Of a DNA stretch of 64,000 bases, positions 32,303 to 44,081 are shown piece after piece. How positions within the stretch are numbered: position 1 is the first letter of the stretch; every line of letters begins with the position of its first letter. The position numbers and the translations under genes were made by a program. Location: the NCBI RefSeq assembly GCF_024498215.1, contig NZ_CP101806.1, forward strand, positions 248,001 through 312,000, in the 5' to 3' direction. Source of the stretch: Mycoplasmopsis caviae. Lineage in GTDB: Bacteria; Bacillota_I; Bacilli_A; Mycoplasmatales; Metamycoplasmataceae. The notes beneath the pieces are model-generated. The model saw only the letters and a list, made by a program, of their open reading frames with translations, was not told the origin of the DNA and ran no database searches.

Positions 32303-32522
32303 TTCAATCCTAAAGTTTTTTCATAACTTTTGGGGATTGACATCATTTGTTAATTTCTTTTTAAATATTCTTCAATCAACAAATAAATTGTTGATTGAAA
32401 TAAAAAATAACTTATTTAATAAGTATTGAGCCGTTGGCTCTTATTAAGACCTGTCGGTCTTAAGAAGCAAAACTTCTTTTGTCTTGTCAGACAGGCTTTC
32501 TTCTTTTAAAAAAGAAGAAACA
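32303..32522. other. Array of consecutive hairpins inside the second IS1202-like element
   Basis: At least six stem-loops follow each other: about 32303-32340; a perfect 12-bp stem at 32371-32399 (TTCAATCAACAA); 32417-32447 around GAGCCGTTGGCTC; 32444-32463 (TTAAGACC/GGTCTTAA); 32462-32478 (AAGAAG/CTTCTT); and 32499-32522 (TTTCTTCTTTT and complement). Stems share bases at their borders, so alternative folds are possible. No ORF covers the region. Confidence 0.6.
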
Positions 32523-32530
32523 AGAAAAAC

Positions 32531-34144
32531 TTACTTAAATGATTTGTAATTAGCGTCAATAAATTCCTTCATTTCTTTTGTAATATCATTTAACTTTTCA
32601 AGATTTTCACTTAATAGTTTTTAATAAATTCAATGTCTTTATTGTTTGGGTTTGCAGAATTCTTAAATATATTTTCAAGTTTTTCAAATGTACTGGATGT
32701 TCATGTTCTATTATGAAGCATGGTTTTAATTGTAGGCTCTTACACCTTGATGTTGTGGATCAAGATTTTTTGATATTGCATATACATCGATTGCACTCAA
32801 TTCGTTTCCTTTCGGTACTCTGGCTTCATATTTTCTTTTCCCTCAACAAAGAATAATTTATTTTCAGGAGTTACCATAAGCTTTGCCTCTCCACTTTCAA
32901 ACATAGAAACCCTAGCGCCATTATTATCAAATGGAGCAAGATATTTGTTGTCATATCTCACAGTATGATTAACTATTTTTCTTTTAATTACAAGATTCAT
33001 CTCTTCTTCAAAAATTTCAGTATTTGGCTTTCTAAAAACATTTGATTTTTACTTACTGCTTCGGCCTTTTTAAATTGTTTGTTGTATTCATCAATTAAAA
33101 GTTCAATTTTTCCCAAAAAGTCTTCAAAACAGTTGATTCCGTTTGTATGAAAGAATGTTCCTATTCATCTTTGCAATGTTCAAAATGATCTTTCAACATT
33201 TGGTTTTGCCTTTGGATTGCTTGCTTGTTATAAGTTCAATTCCTCTTGCATTTAGTGCTTCTTCCATAGCTTGTTCTTGTACTATCTGAACCTCAAAAGT
33301 TCTTCTTCTATCCGTTATTATTACTTGTGGAATGCCATACCTTTTAAATAATTGTGTTAGAAGATTTTGATATCCAATTGTTGTTTCCTCAATGTCAATT
33401 CAGATTGCTAACAAACTTTTTGTTGCTCGCATCAACAACATTATAAATATGGTACTTCTTACTTTCTCCAAAAAGATGAAGTGGTGTTGCATCAATTTCA
33501 ATAATTTGCCCAAAATCATAGTCAGAACTTTTATTTTGGTAAACACCTTTTAATGGATTTTTATTTAGAATTTTTCATAAATTTTAATAAACTGTGCCTC
33601 GATTTTAGAAATATCTTGACCGTTTTCTAAAAACATTCTTCTTCTCTTAAGCTCATTTTTTACTTTTCTCGTTGCATATGAACTGCAATAACCAAGTCTA
33701 AGCATTCTTTTATAAAAGGTAGTGAAAGGCAACAATTTTTTTCATCATTAGTAAGTCTCATTATTGTAAAAATGCAACAAGGCTACACTAAGATCACCTT
33801 TTGATATTTTCTCAATATGTTCCACTAATTCATAATATCTATTAGTTAAATCAATAATAACTGAATCACTTACTTTCACACCCCTAAGTTTATTTTTATT
33901 ACCATGTGATATACTGATTGCATCTTGGTTATTTGTAGATGCAATCAATATTTGATTTCTATATCTTTTAATTGTTTTTGTTGATGTTCTACAACCCAAT
34001 TTTCCTAATATTTTTGATATTTCGGCATTTGGTCTATTTCAATATTGTTGAATTTTTTAAATCTAAAATTTTTTTATCTTCATAATCAGTTGTTTTACCT
34101 GTATCAACTGCTTGAAATCTGGTTTTAATTACAAGATTTTCCAT
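32531..34144 (-). pseudogene. IS1202-type (ISNCY) DDE transposase, several frameshifts
   Basis: The frame starts at ATG 34144 and ends at TAA 32531, about 538 codons, with breaks near 34050, 33740, 33410, 33230, 33050, 32800 and 32620. The pieces show a helix-turn-helix (KLGCRTSTKTIKRYRNQI), the first Asp in GQIIEIDATPLHLFGE, the second in VIITDRRRTFE and the Glu in AKPNVERSFWTLQ. This is the IS1202-group pattern and is clearer than in the copy at 17080. The two transposases are related but far from identical, so they are different elements of one family. Confidence 0.75.
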
Positions 34145-34239
34145 AATTTAAATTCTCCTTTTTAAAATAATAATTGAAACCTAAAAATGGACAAAATAAA
34201 AGATAAAAACAGGGTGGACAAAATAAAATAAAACCATTA

Positions 34240-34265
34240 TGTAAGATAAAATATTAAATTTTTTG
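34240..34265. repeat. 26-bp target site duplication, right copy
   Basis: This segment is identical to 32044-32069. It ends about 50 bases before the pyrH start, so the insertion separated pyrH from whatever lay upstream. Confidence 0.8.
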
Positions 34266-34316
34266 AAATAATAATTTATAATTTTACAATAATGTTAAAT
34301 TTTAAGTGAGGATGAA

Positions 34317-35033
34317 GTGAAATACAAACGAATATTAGTAAAACTTTCAGGTGAAGGTTTAGTAAACAAACAAAAAAGTTTAGCAATTGATTATGATTTA
34401 GTTGAAAATATTGCTAAACAACTTAAAAAAATAATCGAAAAGAATGTACAAGTTAGTGTTGTTATTGGTGGTGGAAACTTTTGAAGAGGTGCTTCAGCCG
34501 AAAAGAATGGAATACCAAGAAACAGAGCTGATTACATTGGTATGCTAGCAACAATTATGAATGGTCTAGCACTTAAAAGTGGTTTTGAAAAAGTTGGTCT
34601 AAAAACCAGAATTCAATCATCAATTGCAATCGATCAAAAAGTTGCAGAAAATTATATAAATGAAAAAACACTTAAATATCTTGAAGAAGGTGAGGTTGTT
34701 ATTTTTGTTGGTGGTACAGGAAGACCTTACTTTACAACAGACACAGCCGCAACACTTTTTGCATCCGAAATTAAGGCAGAAGTAATTTTGATGGGTAAAA
34801 ATGGCGTTAGTGGAATTTATGACTCCGATCCAAAGAAAAATCCAAATGCCAAAAAATATGATGTTGTAACATATGATGAAATTTTAGATAAAAAATTACA
34901 AGTTATGGACTTGACAGCCACAAGTATGGCAAGAGATAACAACATTAACTTGATTGTGTTTAACATTAAAGAGAAAAATGCAATTGTTAATGCACTTGAA
35001 GGAAAGATGGAACTTACAGAGGTAATTAAATAA
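34317..35033 (+). CDS. pyrH: UMP kinase
   Basis: The 238-residue amino-acid-kinase-fold enzyme phosphorylates UMP to UDP. Motifs are LVKLSGE at the start, VVIGGGNFWRG, FVGGTGRPYFTTD and the MGKNGVSGIYDSDP loop. GTG at 34317 is the start because it keeps the conserved MKYKRILVKLSGE N-terminus and follows GAGG at 34308-34311. An ATG at 34312 is in another frame. The TAA overlaps the frr ATG (TAATG). Confidence 0.94.
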
Positions 35034-35584
35034 TGGAACTAGATTTATATTTATTGGATTTCTTAGAAGAAGCAGAAAAAGCTATTAATCATTATGCATT
35101 TGAATTATCAAAAATATCGACAGGTCGTGCCAATCCACAAATTATCAAAGGTGTAAAAATTAATTATTACGATACATTAACACCTCTTGAAGAATTAGCA
35201 ACCATTTCAGTACCTGAACCCCAACAATTGCTAATTAAACCTTTTGATGTTTCATGTAATCATGAGATTGCTAAATCGATCATGAATGCTAATTTAGGTT
35301 TAAATCCTGTTGATGAAGGTAATCAGGTAAGAATCACTTTTCCGCCACTTACAACTGAACGCCGTAAAGAAATGGTTAAAAACCTTGCAAAGCATACCGA
35401 AAATGCAAAAGTCGGAATTCGTAATGCAAGACAAAATGTTAACAAAGCAATCAAAAAGGATGAAGAATTATCAGAGGATCAAGAAAAGAAATTTTTAGAA
35501 GAAATTCAAAAAGAAGTAGACAAAAAAATTGAACACATTGATAAGATGACATCTAACAAAGAAAAAGACTTAATGAATATATAA
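35033..35584 (+). CDS. frr: Ribosome recycling factor
   Basis: The 183-residue protein releases ribosomes after termination together with EF-G. It shows the long helical hairpin and the conserved ISTGRANPQ and VRITFPPLTTERR motifs. Size is typical. It is coupled to pyrH by a one-base overlap, the usual pyrH-frr pair. Confidence 0.95.
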   Translation: MELDLYLLDFLEEAEKAINHYAFELSKISTGRANPQIIKGVKINYYDTLTPLEELATISVPEPQQLLIKPFDVSCNHEIAKSIMNANLGLNPVDEGNQVRITFPPLTTERRKEMVKNLAKHTENAKVGIRNARQNVNKAIKKDEELSEDQEKKFLEEIQKEVDKKIEHIDKMTSNKEKDLMNI

Positions 35585-35652
35585 GACTGTTTTATAGGCT
35601 TTTACAATTAATGTTAATATTTGCATAAGTGAGTCGCACATTCATAAATTGA

Positions 35653-35658
35653 TATAAT
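35653..35658 (+). promoter_or_regulatory. -10 box for the membrane protein at 35681
   Basis: TATAAT lies 22 bases before the ATG, with TAAGGA as ribosome site between them. A clear -35 is not seen. Confidence 0.5.
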
Positions 35659-35680
35659 ACAATTAAGGATAAACGATACA

Positions 35681-37018
35681 ATGCTTTTAATCAAGAAACT
35701 TAAACCATATTTTGCTAAATATAAGAATTCGTTGGATAAAATTCATAATTTAATGTTATTAGATTGATTAATAGCATTACTTTTATTTGTGTTTATTTCA
35801 GCAATAACTATTCTATTACAATTCTTTTATGATTGAAAACTGCCTTTTATAAAGATAAATAGTTTTGCATTAACAATTATTTTATATCTTATTGTTACCA
35901 TTGATACAATAGCAATATCAATTTTTCTTATAATAAAGAGATATTATCTTTATTGTTTCTTAGTTAATTTTGATAATAATTATCTTAAAAGTTATCAATG
36001 TATGCTTAAGCATTTATGAATAAACCTTAAATATAAAGAATATAAGGAACTTAAAAACTTGATTTTTGATATTGATGACAGTATTAAAGAATCTATTTTA
36101 TCAGTTGCAAGCGATGAAAAAATTTCATTGTCTGAATCAACTGCACTTATGTGAAAACAACAAAACTTTTATCGTGAACCAGACAGATTGCATTTTATAA
36201 GTTGTGATAAAAAAACAAAAAATAATATTTTTAAAATTGGTGAATATAAAGCAATTATTAATAAAGAAAATCTCTTTGTGGGCCAAGTTAAAAATAATGA
36301 AATTGAAATAGAATATTCTAAATTAATACCATCTAACTACATAGAAAAAGTTAGAGGTATAAGCATTCCAAATGGATATTGACAAATGTCATCATCTATT
36401 TTCAGACTACTTCAATTTATTAATAATGATGAAGTAATTAGTGACTCAGTTTTATATTCGATTTTAAGTGACATAGGTTTTATTCTTTCAAAGTGAAAGA
36501 AATGAAAAATTAGCAAACTTAAAAACACCTTTGAATTATTTTTAATTTCAAATATGTTTTCAGCATTCTATGACAATTCAGAACATTTAAAATTCTCAAT
36601 TAGAATACTTGATATTTATGAAAGCACAAAGCTTAAAAATATATTTACAGCACTTAAAAATAACTCAAAATTTGGCTTAAAATCACTTTATAATTTTTAC
36701 GAAAAAGTCATTAAAAAAGTCATCTTCGACAAAAGTGTTGTTGACTTATCACAATCAATTAAAAACACAATTTTAGGTCGTGATATTATGCTTAATGAAT
36801 ATTATTCATCAACTTCGCTTAATGCTTTTGATAATGATACAATGTTTTTTAAGTTCAAAGATAGTAATGAATTGAGAAAATATTTAAACAAAGTTGAACC
36901 AACAAGAATTTATTTTGAATCAAGTAAAGTATTTCTTAATTATCTAGAGCCTAAATCAAATGAAACCCAAATTGATATTCGTTATGTTCTAACTAAACTT
37001 ATTAATAACTATGTATAG
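35681..37018 (+). CDS. Hypothetical membrane protein, 445 residues
   Basis: Two membrane helices (residues about 26-52 and 60-88) come first, followed by a large cytoplasmic domain rich in Lys, Ser and Phe with no motif that I recognise. The internal section contains SYSTIF-type and IFTALKNNSKFGLKSLYNF stretches that look helical. The frame is intact through several UGA codons. It ends at a terminator shared with the convergent SGNH-hydrolase gene. The function is unknown. Confidence 0.7.
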
Positions 37019-37028
37019 ATAATAAACA

Positions 37029-37054
37029 AAAGTGAAGCAAAATTGCTTCACTTT
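37029..37054. terminator. Bidirectional terminator between convergent genes
   Basis: AAAGTGAAGC (37029-37038) pairs exactly with GCTTCACTTT (37045-37054). The stem is closely related to those at 11227 and 45757. Confidence 0.75.
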
Positions 37055-37059
37055 CAATT

Positions 37060-40000
37060 TTATTTTTTGTCTTTCTTGTCATCAAGTAGCATATAGCCAT
37101 TAATTAAATCATCAATAAGAACATCTTTTCTTGTTTCATTTGGATTGAAGTTTCAATCATATTCATTTAAATAATACAAGTATGACATAACTTCATCTCT
37201 TTGATATGAAGTGTATGATTTTTTGTTTGAATTATATCCAGATAAGAAATCATCTAGTGCAACAAATTTATTATTAAATCCGATGATTTTTAGTTTATTT
37301 GCATAAATATCTTTTAACTCACTAAATTCATTTTTAAGGTTTTCAAATGATTGTCAAAAAGCTTTTTTAATTGTCTTTTTGAGTAGTAAGCTATATATTT
37401 TTTTACCAGCTGCTTTCATTGCAAAAGCATTAACAAAAACATAGAATCTTCAGAGTGCTTGATATGTCTTTGAATTTTGTTTAAGTTCTTTTAAACTTTC
37501 AAATGCTCTATTCTTTTCTTTGAGTTCGCTAAAATATGATTTAACAAAAGGTTCAATAAATACTTGGAGAACTTTTGAAACATTTTTACCTGATAATTTA
37601 AAAATGTTTCCAAGTCTAATTTTGATTTTCTTGTTTTTTTGACCAAATAAAATATTATATATGCCACCACTTTTTGGCGAAGATTCAAAAATCATATTGA
37701 CTAAATCAACAAATAATTGTGGATTAATTTCATTGACAATATTTTTTAAACTCGTAATATAATCGATTACTCTTGAAATTTTAAATTTAACTCTTGAATT
37801 ATATGTTGGAGCTGATAAACTACTTAGAACTATATTCTTAAGTTGCTCAACAAATTGCTCAATTTTTGATAATTCAGCTTTTTTTATGTGTGCAAAAATT
37901 GAATTAATTATATTGTCATAAGCATCAGATTTGACAAAACTCAGATTAAATTCCCTTAAAAAATCTTTGATTAAATTCAATTTATCATTCTCAATGTTTC
38001 ATTTTCTCAATTTAAGAACTCAATATATTAGTTTACTTGTAACAATAAAAGTTTCATCAGCTTTAATAATGTCGCAAACTGAATTCTTAGAATTAATAAG
38101 AGAATCTTTTAGGTTATTTAGTTCATTAACAATTTTAACTTGTTTGTTTAATGAAGAAAGTTTCGCTTTTGTTTCGGGACACTTATCTAAGAATTCTTTA
38201 AAATTCTTACTTATGTTTAATCAACCTTTAACACTTGAATTATTTGCTAAAAGTTGTTTAGTTATAAAGTCATTAAGTGTTTTTTTAAATAAATCGTTAG
38301 TAAAAATACTTTCAATATGAATAGAAATATTTAGACTTTCTAATAACTTATGAATGTTTTCAAATTCATTTTTAAAGAACAAGAAAAGCGAGTCATGATA
38401 TATGTTGTCTTTGGCAAAATTTCAGGTTTTTTTGATTATGTCATTATACAATTTTTGACTAATAATCCTGTTATATAGTATTTTTAGTAAATCAATTAAT
38501 GTTTTTGCTGACTCAATTTCACTATAAGGAATTGAATAAATATCACAGATAACATCGATGATATTATTATAAAAAGAAAGTAATTTATAGCCTGAATTAA
38601 TAAAGCGGTTTATTAATTTCTTATTTGCTAAGTCACCAAAACCATCAAGAATAAAGTTGCTTATGTTTTGAATAAGATCCTTATTTTCACGAAGCATTTT
38701 AACTATATTTTCATTTAATTTTTTTAAGATTGGAATATAAACTTTGTGTTTTTGACTAAATAAAATTTTAAATAATTTTAATATTGCACCATCAATGTCT
38801 TGGTCTTCAAGTTGTTTAAAGATTTTTTTAATCGAATCAAATAAAAGAAGAGAAAAGTTAATTTCTTTTAGTGAAACTTTAGATAAAAGATTTAAAAATC
38901 TTGTGCTTAAAATTTCAAAAAACTTATATTCATTTTCGAATTTATTATATCCATTTATTATGTCAAAAATTAGATTTCTAAATTCGTCCTTATCTATTCC
39001 TTCAAGGATAAAACCAGCTTTTTCATTAATAAAATTAGTAATTAATATTGCGATAATATTTTTAAATTTATCATCACTTAGTAACTCTTTTGAAACTGCT
39101 GAATTGATTTTTCTAATATTTTCAATATTTCTTTTACTAATAAAAATATTAAATAAGTCTTTAAATTTAACTACATCATTGTAGTTACTTGAGTCATTGG
39201 CAAAATCACTAAAAGCCTCAATTAACTTGTTTTTAAGTTGCTTTTTATTAAAGACAACAACAATTAAATCAAGTAGTAAATCTTTAGAAAGAATTCTTCT
39301 TAGTGATGGATTTAAAAATTTGTATAAGTAGTTAACTAGTGGTTCAATATGAGTGTTATTTATTTCTGAATTAATAATATTAATAATTAATTTTTTAACA
39401 ATTAATTTAAGTTCAAGGTTTTCGCTTTTGAATATATTTGCCGGGAAAAATGAAATTATTAATTTAACTATTTTTTCTTCATCAAAAAATGTATTGCAAA
39501 TAATTCTTAATAAATTATTCCAATTATTATTTTTTTCAGAAGCATCAATAGAATTTAAGAAATTGTTTTGGATTGTTATTAGGAAAGAAGACAAAAATTT
39601 GTTTCTCATAACCCATGACTTAAGTTGTTCAAAACCTGAATTTTTATTGTTTAAAAAATAGTTACTTAATTCATGGTCAGGGTCAATCTTATCATAGAAT
39701 TTTTGTCTTCACAAAATATTAATAGTTTCAAAAACTGCATTACTAAATCTCGCTTCAGTTAAAACCCTTTGCTCATAGTTAAGTTCGCTAAATTTATCTT
39801 CAACTGCTTTATAAAACTTATCTCTTTCAAGTAAAAATTTTTCACTATCTTTTGTAAATCTTTTCTCAAAGATTTCAAAAGGATCTTGGTTGATTTCAAT
39901 TCTGCACTTAAATGTATCTTGGTCTCGATCAAGAAACTCTTTTGGTCAAGGTAATTTTGAGTACTGGTCTTTAATTTTGTCCCTGTCAATAAGCAATTTA

Positions 40001-40986
40001 ATAAAAAGATCAATAGCCATCTTTTTATAGCCAACAATTGATGGATGGATATCAAACATTAAAGGAGTAAGAATTCTTAAATTCTTACTTCAGTAGTTTT
40101 CTTCAAAAATTTCGATATAGTTGACATTATTTTCGAGTGCAATTTCTTTAATTGCTTCATTAAGTTCCTCAAAAATAGATCTTCCATTTTTATCTAATAT
40201 ACCTTCTTCTTTAAGTTTTTCTTCAAATGCAGAAAGTATAATAGCAAAAGGTTTTGGATAGCCTACAAAAATTAGATTTGCATTTGGATTGATTTTTTTA
40301 ATATGATTAATTATTTTAATTTCTTCATTTTTAATGTCTTGTAGAATTTCATCCTTAACTCTTACAATTTGGTCCATTAAGAAATTGAAGCCTAAGCCTT
40401 TTTTAAAGCCCTTTACGATTGTTTGAGGTAAATTAGATCTAACTAATTTCATGAATAGTAGAATAAAGAAATCAATTCCACCTAAGCTTATTGTTATAAG
40501 ATTAGACTCATTAATTTTTTTAACTAAATTTTGATAATATGACTCTAAATCTGCATCAAAAAAGTAATGCATCTTTATTTTACGAAGAGGATCTAGTTGA
40601 TCATATTTGTGTTCAAACAAGTAGTTTCAGTCTCAAAATGTACAACCACTGATTGCATAATTATAAAAACTTTCGAAACGTTCTTTAAATGTATCTAATA
40701 AAAATCAAGATAAATAAGTTGAATAAGAAATGCCTGATAATTCTCCATTTTCAAACTTTCCTGGGTAGTCTTTGTCTAAACTACCATCTCAACCAGCACT
40801 TACCGAGTCACCAAGTGTCAAAAGCTTAATATTTTCATCAAGTTTAATTATTTTTTGACTAACAACTTTTGTCTTTTTTGACTTTAATTTTTTAGTTTCT
40901 TTTTTTGTATATTGTTTTTTATATTCTAGTGTTAAATCCCTTAGTTTATGACCAAAACGTCTTAAAATTTCATAAATAATTTTCAT
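37060..40986 (-). CDS. Very long SGNH/GDSL-hydrolase protein, 1308 residues
   Basis: Residues about 50-340 form an SGNH hydrolase domain with block I LLTLGDSVSAG (nucleophile Ser61), the block III region TISLGGIDFF, and block V DIHPSIVGYKK (Asp312, His314). Such enzymes are esterases or lipases. The remaining 970 residues are Lys/Asn/Leu-rich helical sequence that I cannot assign. There is no signal peptide; a basic segment (residues 20-45) precedes the domain. A start at 40986 is chosen because a perfect TATAAT lies nine bases upstream. An in-frame start at 41046 would put the -10 inside the gene. A similar long GDSL protein is known in other mycoplasmas. Confidence 0.8.
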
Positions 40987-40995
40987 AATAGGAAA

Positions 40996-41001
40996 ATTAT
41001 A
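40996..41001 (-). promoter_or_regulatory. -10 box for the SGNH-hydrolase gene, probable leaderless start
   Basis: TATAAT on the minus strand ends nine bases before the ATG at 40986, with no ribosome site between them. Confidence 0.5.
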
Positions 41002-41165
41002 ATAATTTAATTTAAAAATTAAAAAAATATTGTACAAAGTAGGCAAATTTCGATATCAATTTAGAATTATTAAACCTGATTTTTTACAAAATTAAAAGCA
41101 AAAATAAAACTCAAATTAAATATACAATTTAGCTGCCTTTTACTTTCATAATTAAATTTAATTAC

Positions 41166-41171
41166 TATAAT
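41166..41171 (+). promoter_or_regulatory. -10 box for dnaE, probable leaderless start
   Basis: TATAAT ends six bases before the ATG at 41178, leaving no room for a leader or ribosome site. Confidence 0.55.
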
Positions 41172-41177
41172 TAAATT

Positions 41178-44081
41178 ATGAAAAAATATGTCAATTTATA
41201 CAACACAACTGAGTACACTTTTCTAGATTCACTTATTAAAGTTGATGATCTTGTTAGGGCATCAAAAGAAAAAAATCTACCCGCTGTAGTTTTAAGTGAC
41301 CACAACAATTTGTTTGGCCTTGGTGCCTTTATGGAAGCTTGCTTAAAATATGATATTAAAGGCATTATTGGTGTTGACTTAGATGTGCAGGAGTATCGAT
41401 TTATAATTTTGGCTAAAAATTATGTTGGTTTTCAAAAGATAAACCAACTAATTTATAAAAAGAGCAAAGGTGAAATTATTGAAATTAGTGAGCTTTGAAA
41501 TCCTAATTTAATTGTCCTTGATCATCCAAGATATGGTTACTATGCACAAACGCAAGATAATAAATTTTTAAAGGCTAAAAATTATTATATTAATTCATCC
41601 GATGCATCATTGCCTAATTCAATATTAATTAAAGAAAATAAACTTTTTAACTCTGATGATAATGAAACACTAAATTACTTGCAAAAGTTAGCTAATTTAG
41701 AAGAAACAAAGCATTATTCAAACTACTTTGATGATGTTAGTGTTGATGAGATTATAATTGAACGTATTTATAAAATAATTGATGAGTGTAACGTTGTTTT
41801 CCCTAAAAAAGAACTTCATCTTGCACCATATTTGAATAACGATGAACAAACTAATGAAGAATTGTTTGTTTCACTTCTAAAACAAGGAAGCAAGCGTCTT
41901 GCAAGTGAGTTAAGTTACTATCCACAATGAAACAAGCGTCTTGAATACGAATTTAATGTTATCAAAAAATTGGGCTATATAAACTACTTTTTAATTATTC
42001 AAGATTTAATTAATTGAGCTAAGTCTCAAAAGATTGCAATAGGACCTGGTCGTGGTAGTGCGTCTGGTTCACTTGTTTCATATTTGCTTAATATAACAGA
42101 AATTAATCCGCTAAAATATAACCTTCTTTTTGAAAGATTCCTTAATCCAGAAAGAGTTAGTTGACCTGATATTGATATTGATATCCAAGATGATCGAAGA
42201 CAAGAAGTTTTTGATTATTTAAGAAATAAATATGGTAGTGACAAAGTGGCCCTTATTTCTACTTTTCAAACTATTGGTGCTAAAATGGCTATTAGAGATA
42301 TGGGCCGTGTAATGGGTATTAGTTTAATTGACATTAATCGTATTAGCAAAACAATTAAGAGCGATAATTTAAGTGATGCATATCAGAATGATTTAGATTT
42401 TAAAATTGAGATGGATAACTATCCAGAACTATATAAGCATGCACTAAGGATCGAAGGTTTGCCACGACAACAAAGTTTTCATGCGGCAGGTTTTATTATT
42501 GCAGATGATAAACTTTATAATTATGTGCCACTTTGTCAAAGCAATTTAGAGAACTTTCAACAAGTTCAAGTTCCAATGAATTATATTGAGAGCTTCGGCT
42601 TACTTAAAATTGACTTACTTGGACTAAGAACATTAAGCGAAATACAACTAATTGAAAAAAGTTTAGAAGAAGAGCAAAAATTTGACAATCTTGTTAAAAA
42701 AGATCCACAGGTTTTAAATGATCCTAGTACTATGATGATGCTCAATTCAGGTTTTACTGAAGGTATATTTCAATTAGAATCTCCTGGGATGAAGAAAACA
42801 ATTCAGAAAGTGATGCTTAATTCATTTGATGATCTTTATGCTATTATTTCGCTATTTAGACCAGGGCCAATGGAATTTATTACTACATATGCCGAAAATA
42901 AAAAGAGCAATAATTTAGTAAGAAAAATTCACCCTGAATATGACAAAATTGTAGCAAGTACTCATGGTATTATTGTTTATCAAGAACAAATTATGCAAAT
43001 AGCTCAAAGTATCGGTGGAATGAGTTTTTCTCAAGCTGACTTATTACGTAAGGCAATTAGCAAAAAGAACCAAGACGAAATTAAAAAATACCGAGGTATA
43101 TTTTTCGAAAATGCCTATAAAACAGGCATTAGCGAAAAAATTATTAATACAATTTATAATAATATTGAAAAGTTTGGTTTATATGGCTTTAATAAATCTC
43201 ATGCTGTTAGTTATGCATATTTAACTATGAAAATGTCATATTATAAAACACGTTATACACACTTATTTTATAGTTCGCTAATAACAAATGCGGCTGGTGC
43301 TCAGGCAACTATCAATAAATATGTAAATGAGATCAAAAAGTTAACTTTTCCAGTGTATTCACCTAACATTTTGTACTCAAGTAATAAATGTGAGATTAGA
43401 AAAGAAGTAATTTATTTGCCTTTTGAGATGATTAAAGGTTTTGGTGCTGAAGGTGTTAATAAAATAATGGCAGATTTAGAACAAAATGGTCCTTATAAAA
43501 ATAACTTGATTGACACAATGTTAAGATTACGCTTTGCTGGAATTAAAGACTCAGCAATGGAAACACTAATTAAAGCCAATGTCTTTAGAGATTTTGGCCA
43601 CACTAAACATATTCTTCAATGTGATGGTCAAATTAAAGATATTTTTAAGGTTTTATCTTCACATAGCACTTATAAAGAGGCAATTTCTGACATTGAAAAA
43701 ATGGGATACTTTAATATAACATTTGATGAAGAGATCAAGCGAGATATATTTTACGAAATGGACAATGAAACAGCCCTTTTGGGCGAATTATACAATGCTT
43801 ATAGTACAAGCGAATATGAGGCTAAATATCAAAATAAATTAATAACAATTACAACTTCAACACCAACAAAAGTGGCTGTTGAAGTTGCGGATTTAAGAAA
43901 ACCAAGAGGTAAGGAATTCAGCATACTTGAATTAAGAGATAGTACAACAAAATTAACATTTTTTGTAAGCAATAAAACACTTGCTAATAATTTCACTCTT
44001 AAAAAAGGTCAAATAATTGAAGCTACAATTAGTTTTAATAGAAACAAACACATTTTGCTTGGATGGAAGGGAATAAATTAA
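41178..44081 (+). CDS. dnaE: DNA polymerase III alpha subunit DnaE
   Basis: The 967-residue replicative polymerase has an N-terminal PHP domain (1-170), the palm with [10 protein letters not shown] and catalytic [12 protein letters not shown] (Asp331, Asp333), the FQLESPGM and LFRPGPM motifs, [10 protein letters not shown] in the fingers, and a C-terminal OB fold. It lacks the last region of long DnaE, as in other mycoplasmas. The PHP metal ligands are degraded: where HxH is normal, the start reads [13 protein letters not shown]. So the PHP domain is probably structural. It overlaps the next gene by one base. Confidence 0.94.

Larger units (their letters stand above)
32070..34239 (-). mobile_element. 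Second IS1202-like insertion sequence, 2170 bp (defective)
   Basis: The element lies between 26-bp direct repeats. Its left end contains CTATTTTGTCCAATTTTTA. Its right end, read on the other strand, contains TTTTATTTTGTCCA twice, so the termini are imperfect inverted repeats with extra internal binding sites. The transposase is on the minus strand. About 450 bases between the transposase stop and the left end are non-coding and full of hairpins. It lies just upstream of pyrH. Confidence 0.75.

Noticed and set aside
32303-32522. Possible CRISPR array or T-box-like leader
   Set aside because: The stems have different sequences and lengths, there are no regular spacers, and no cas gene or amino-acid gene follows.
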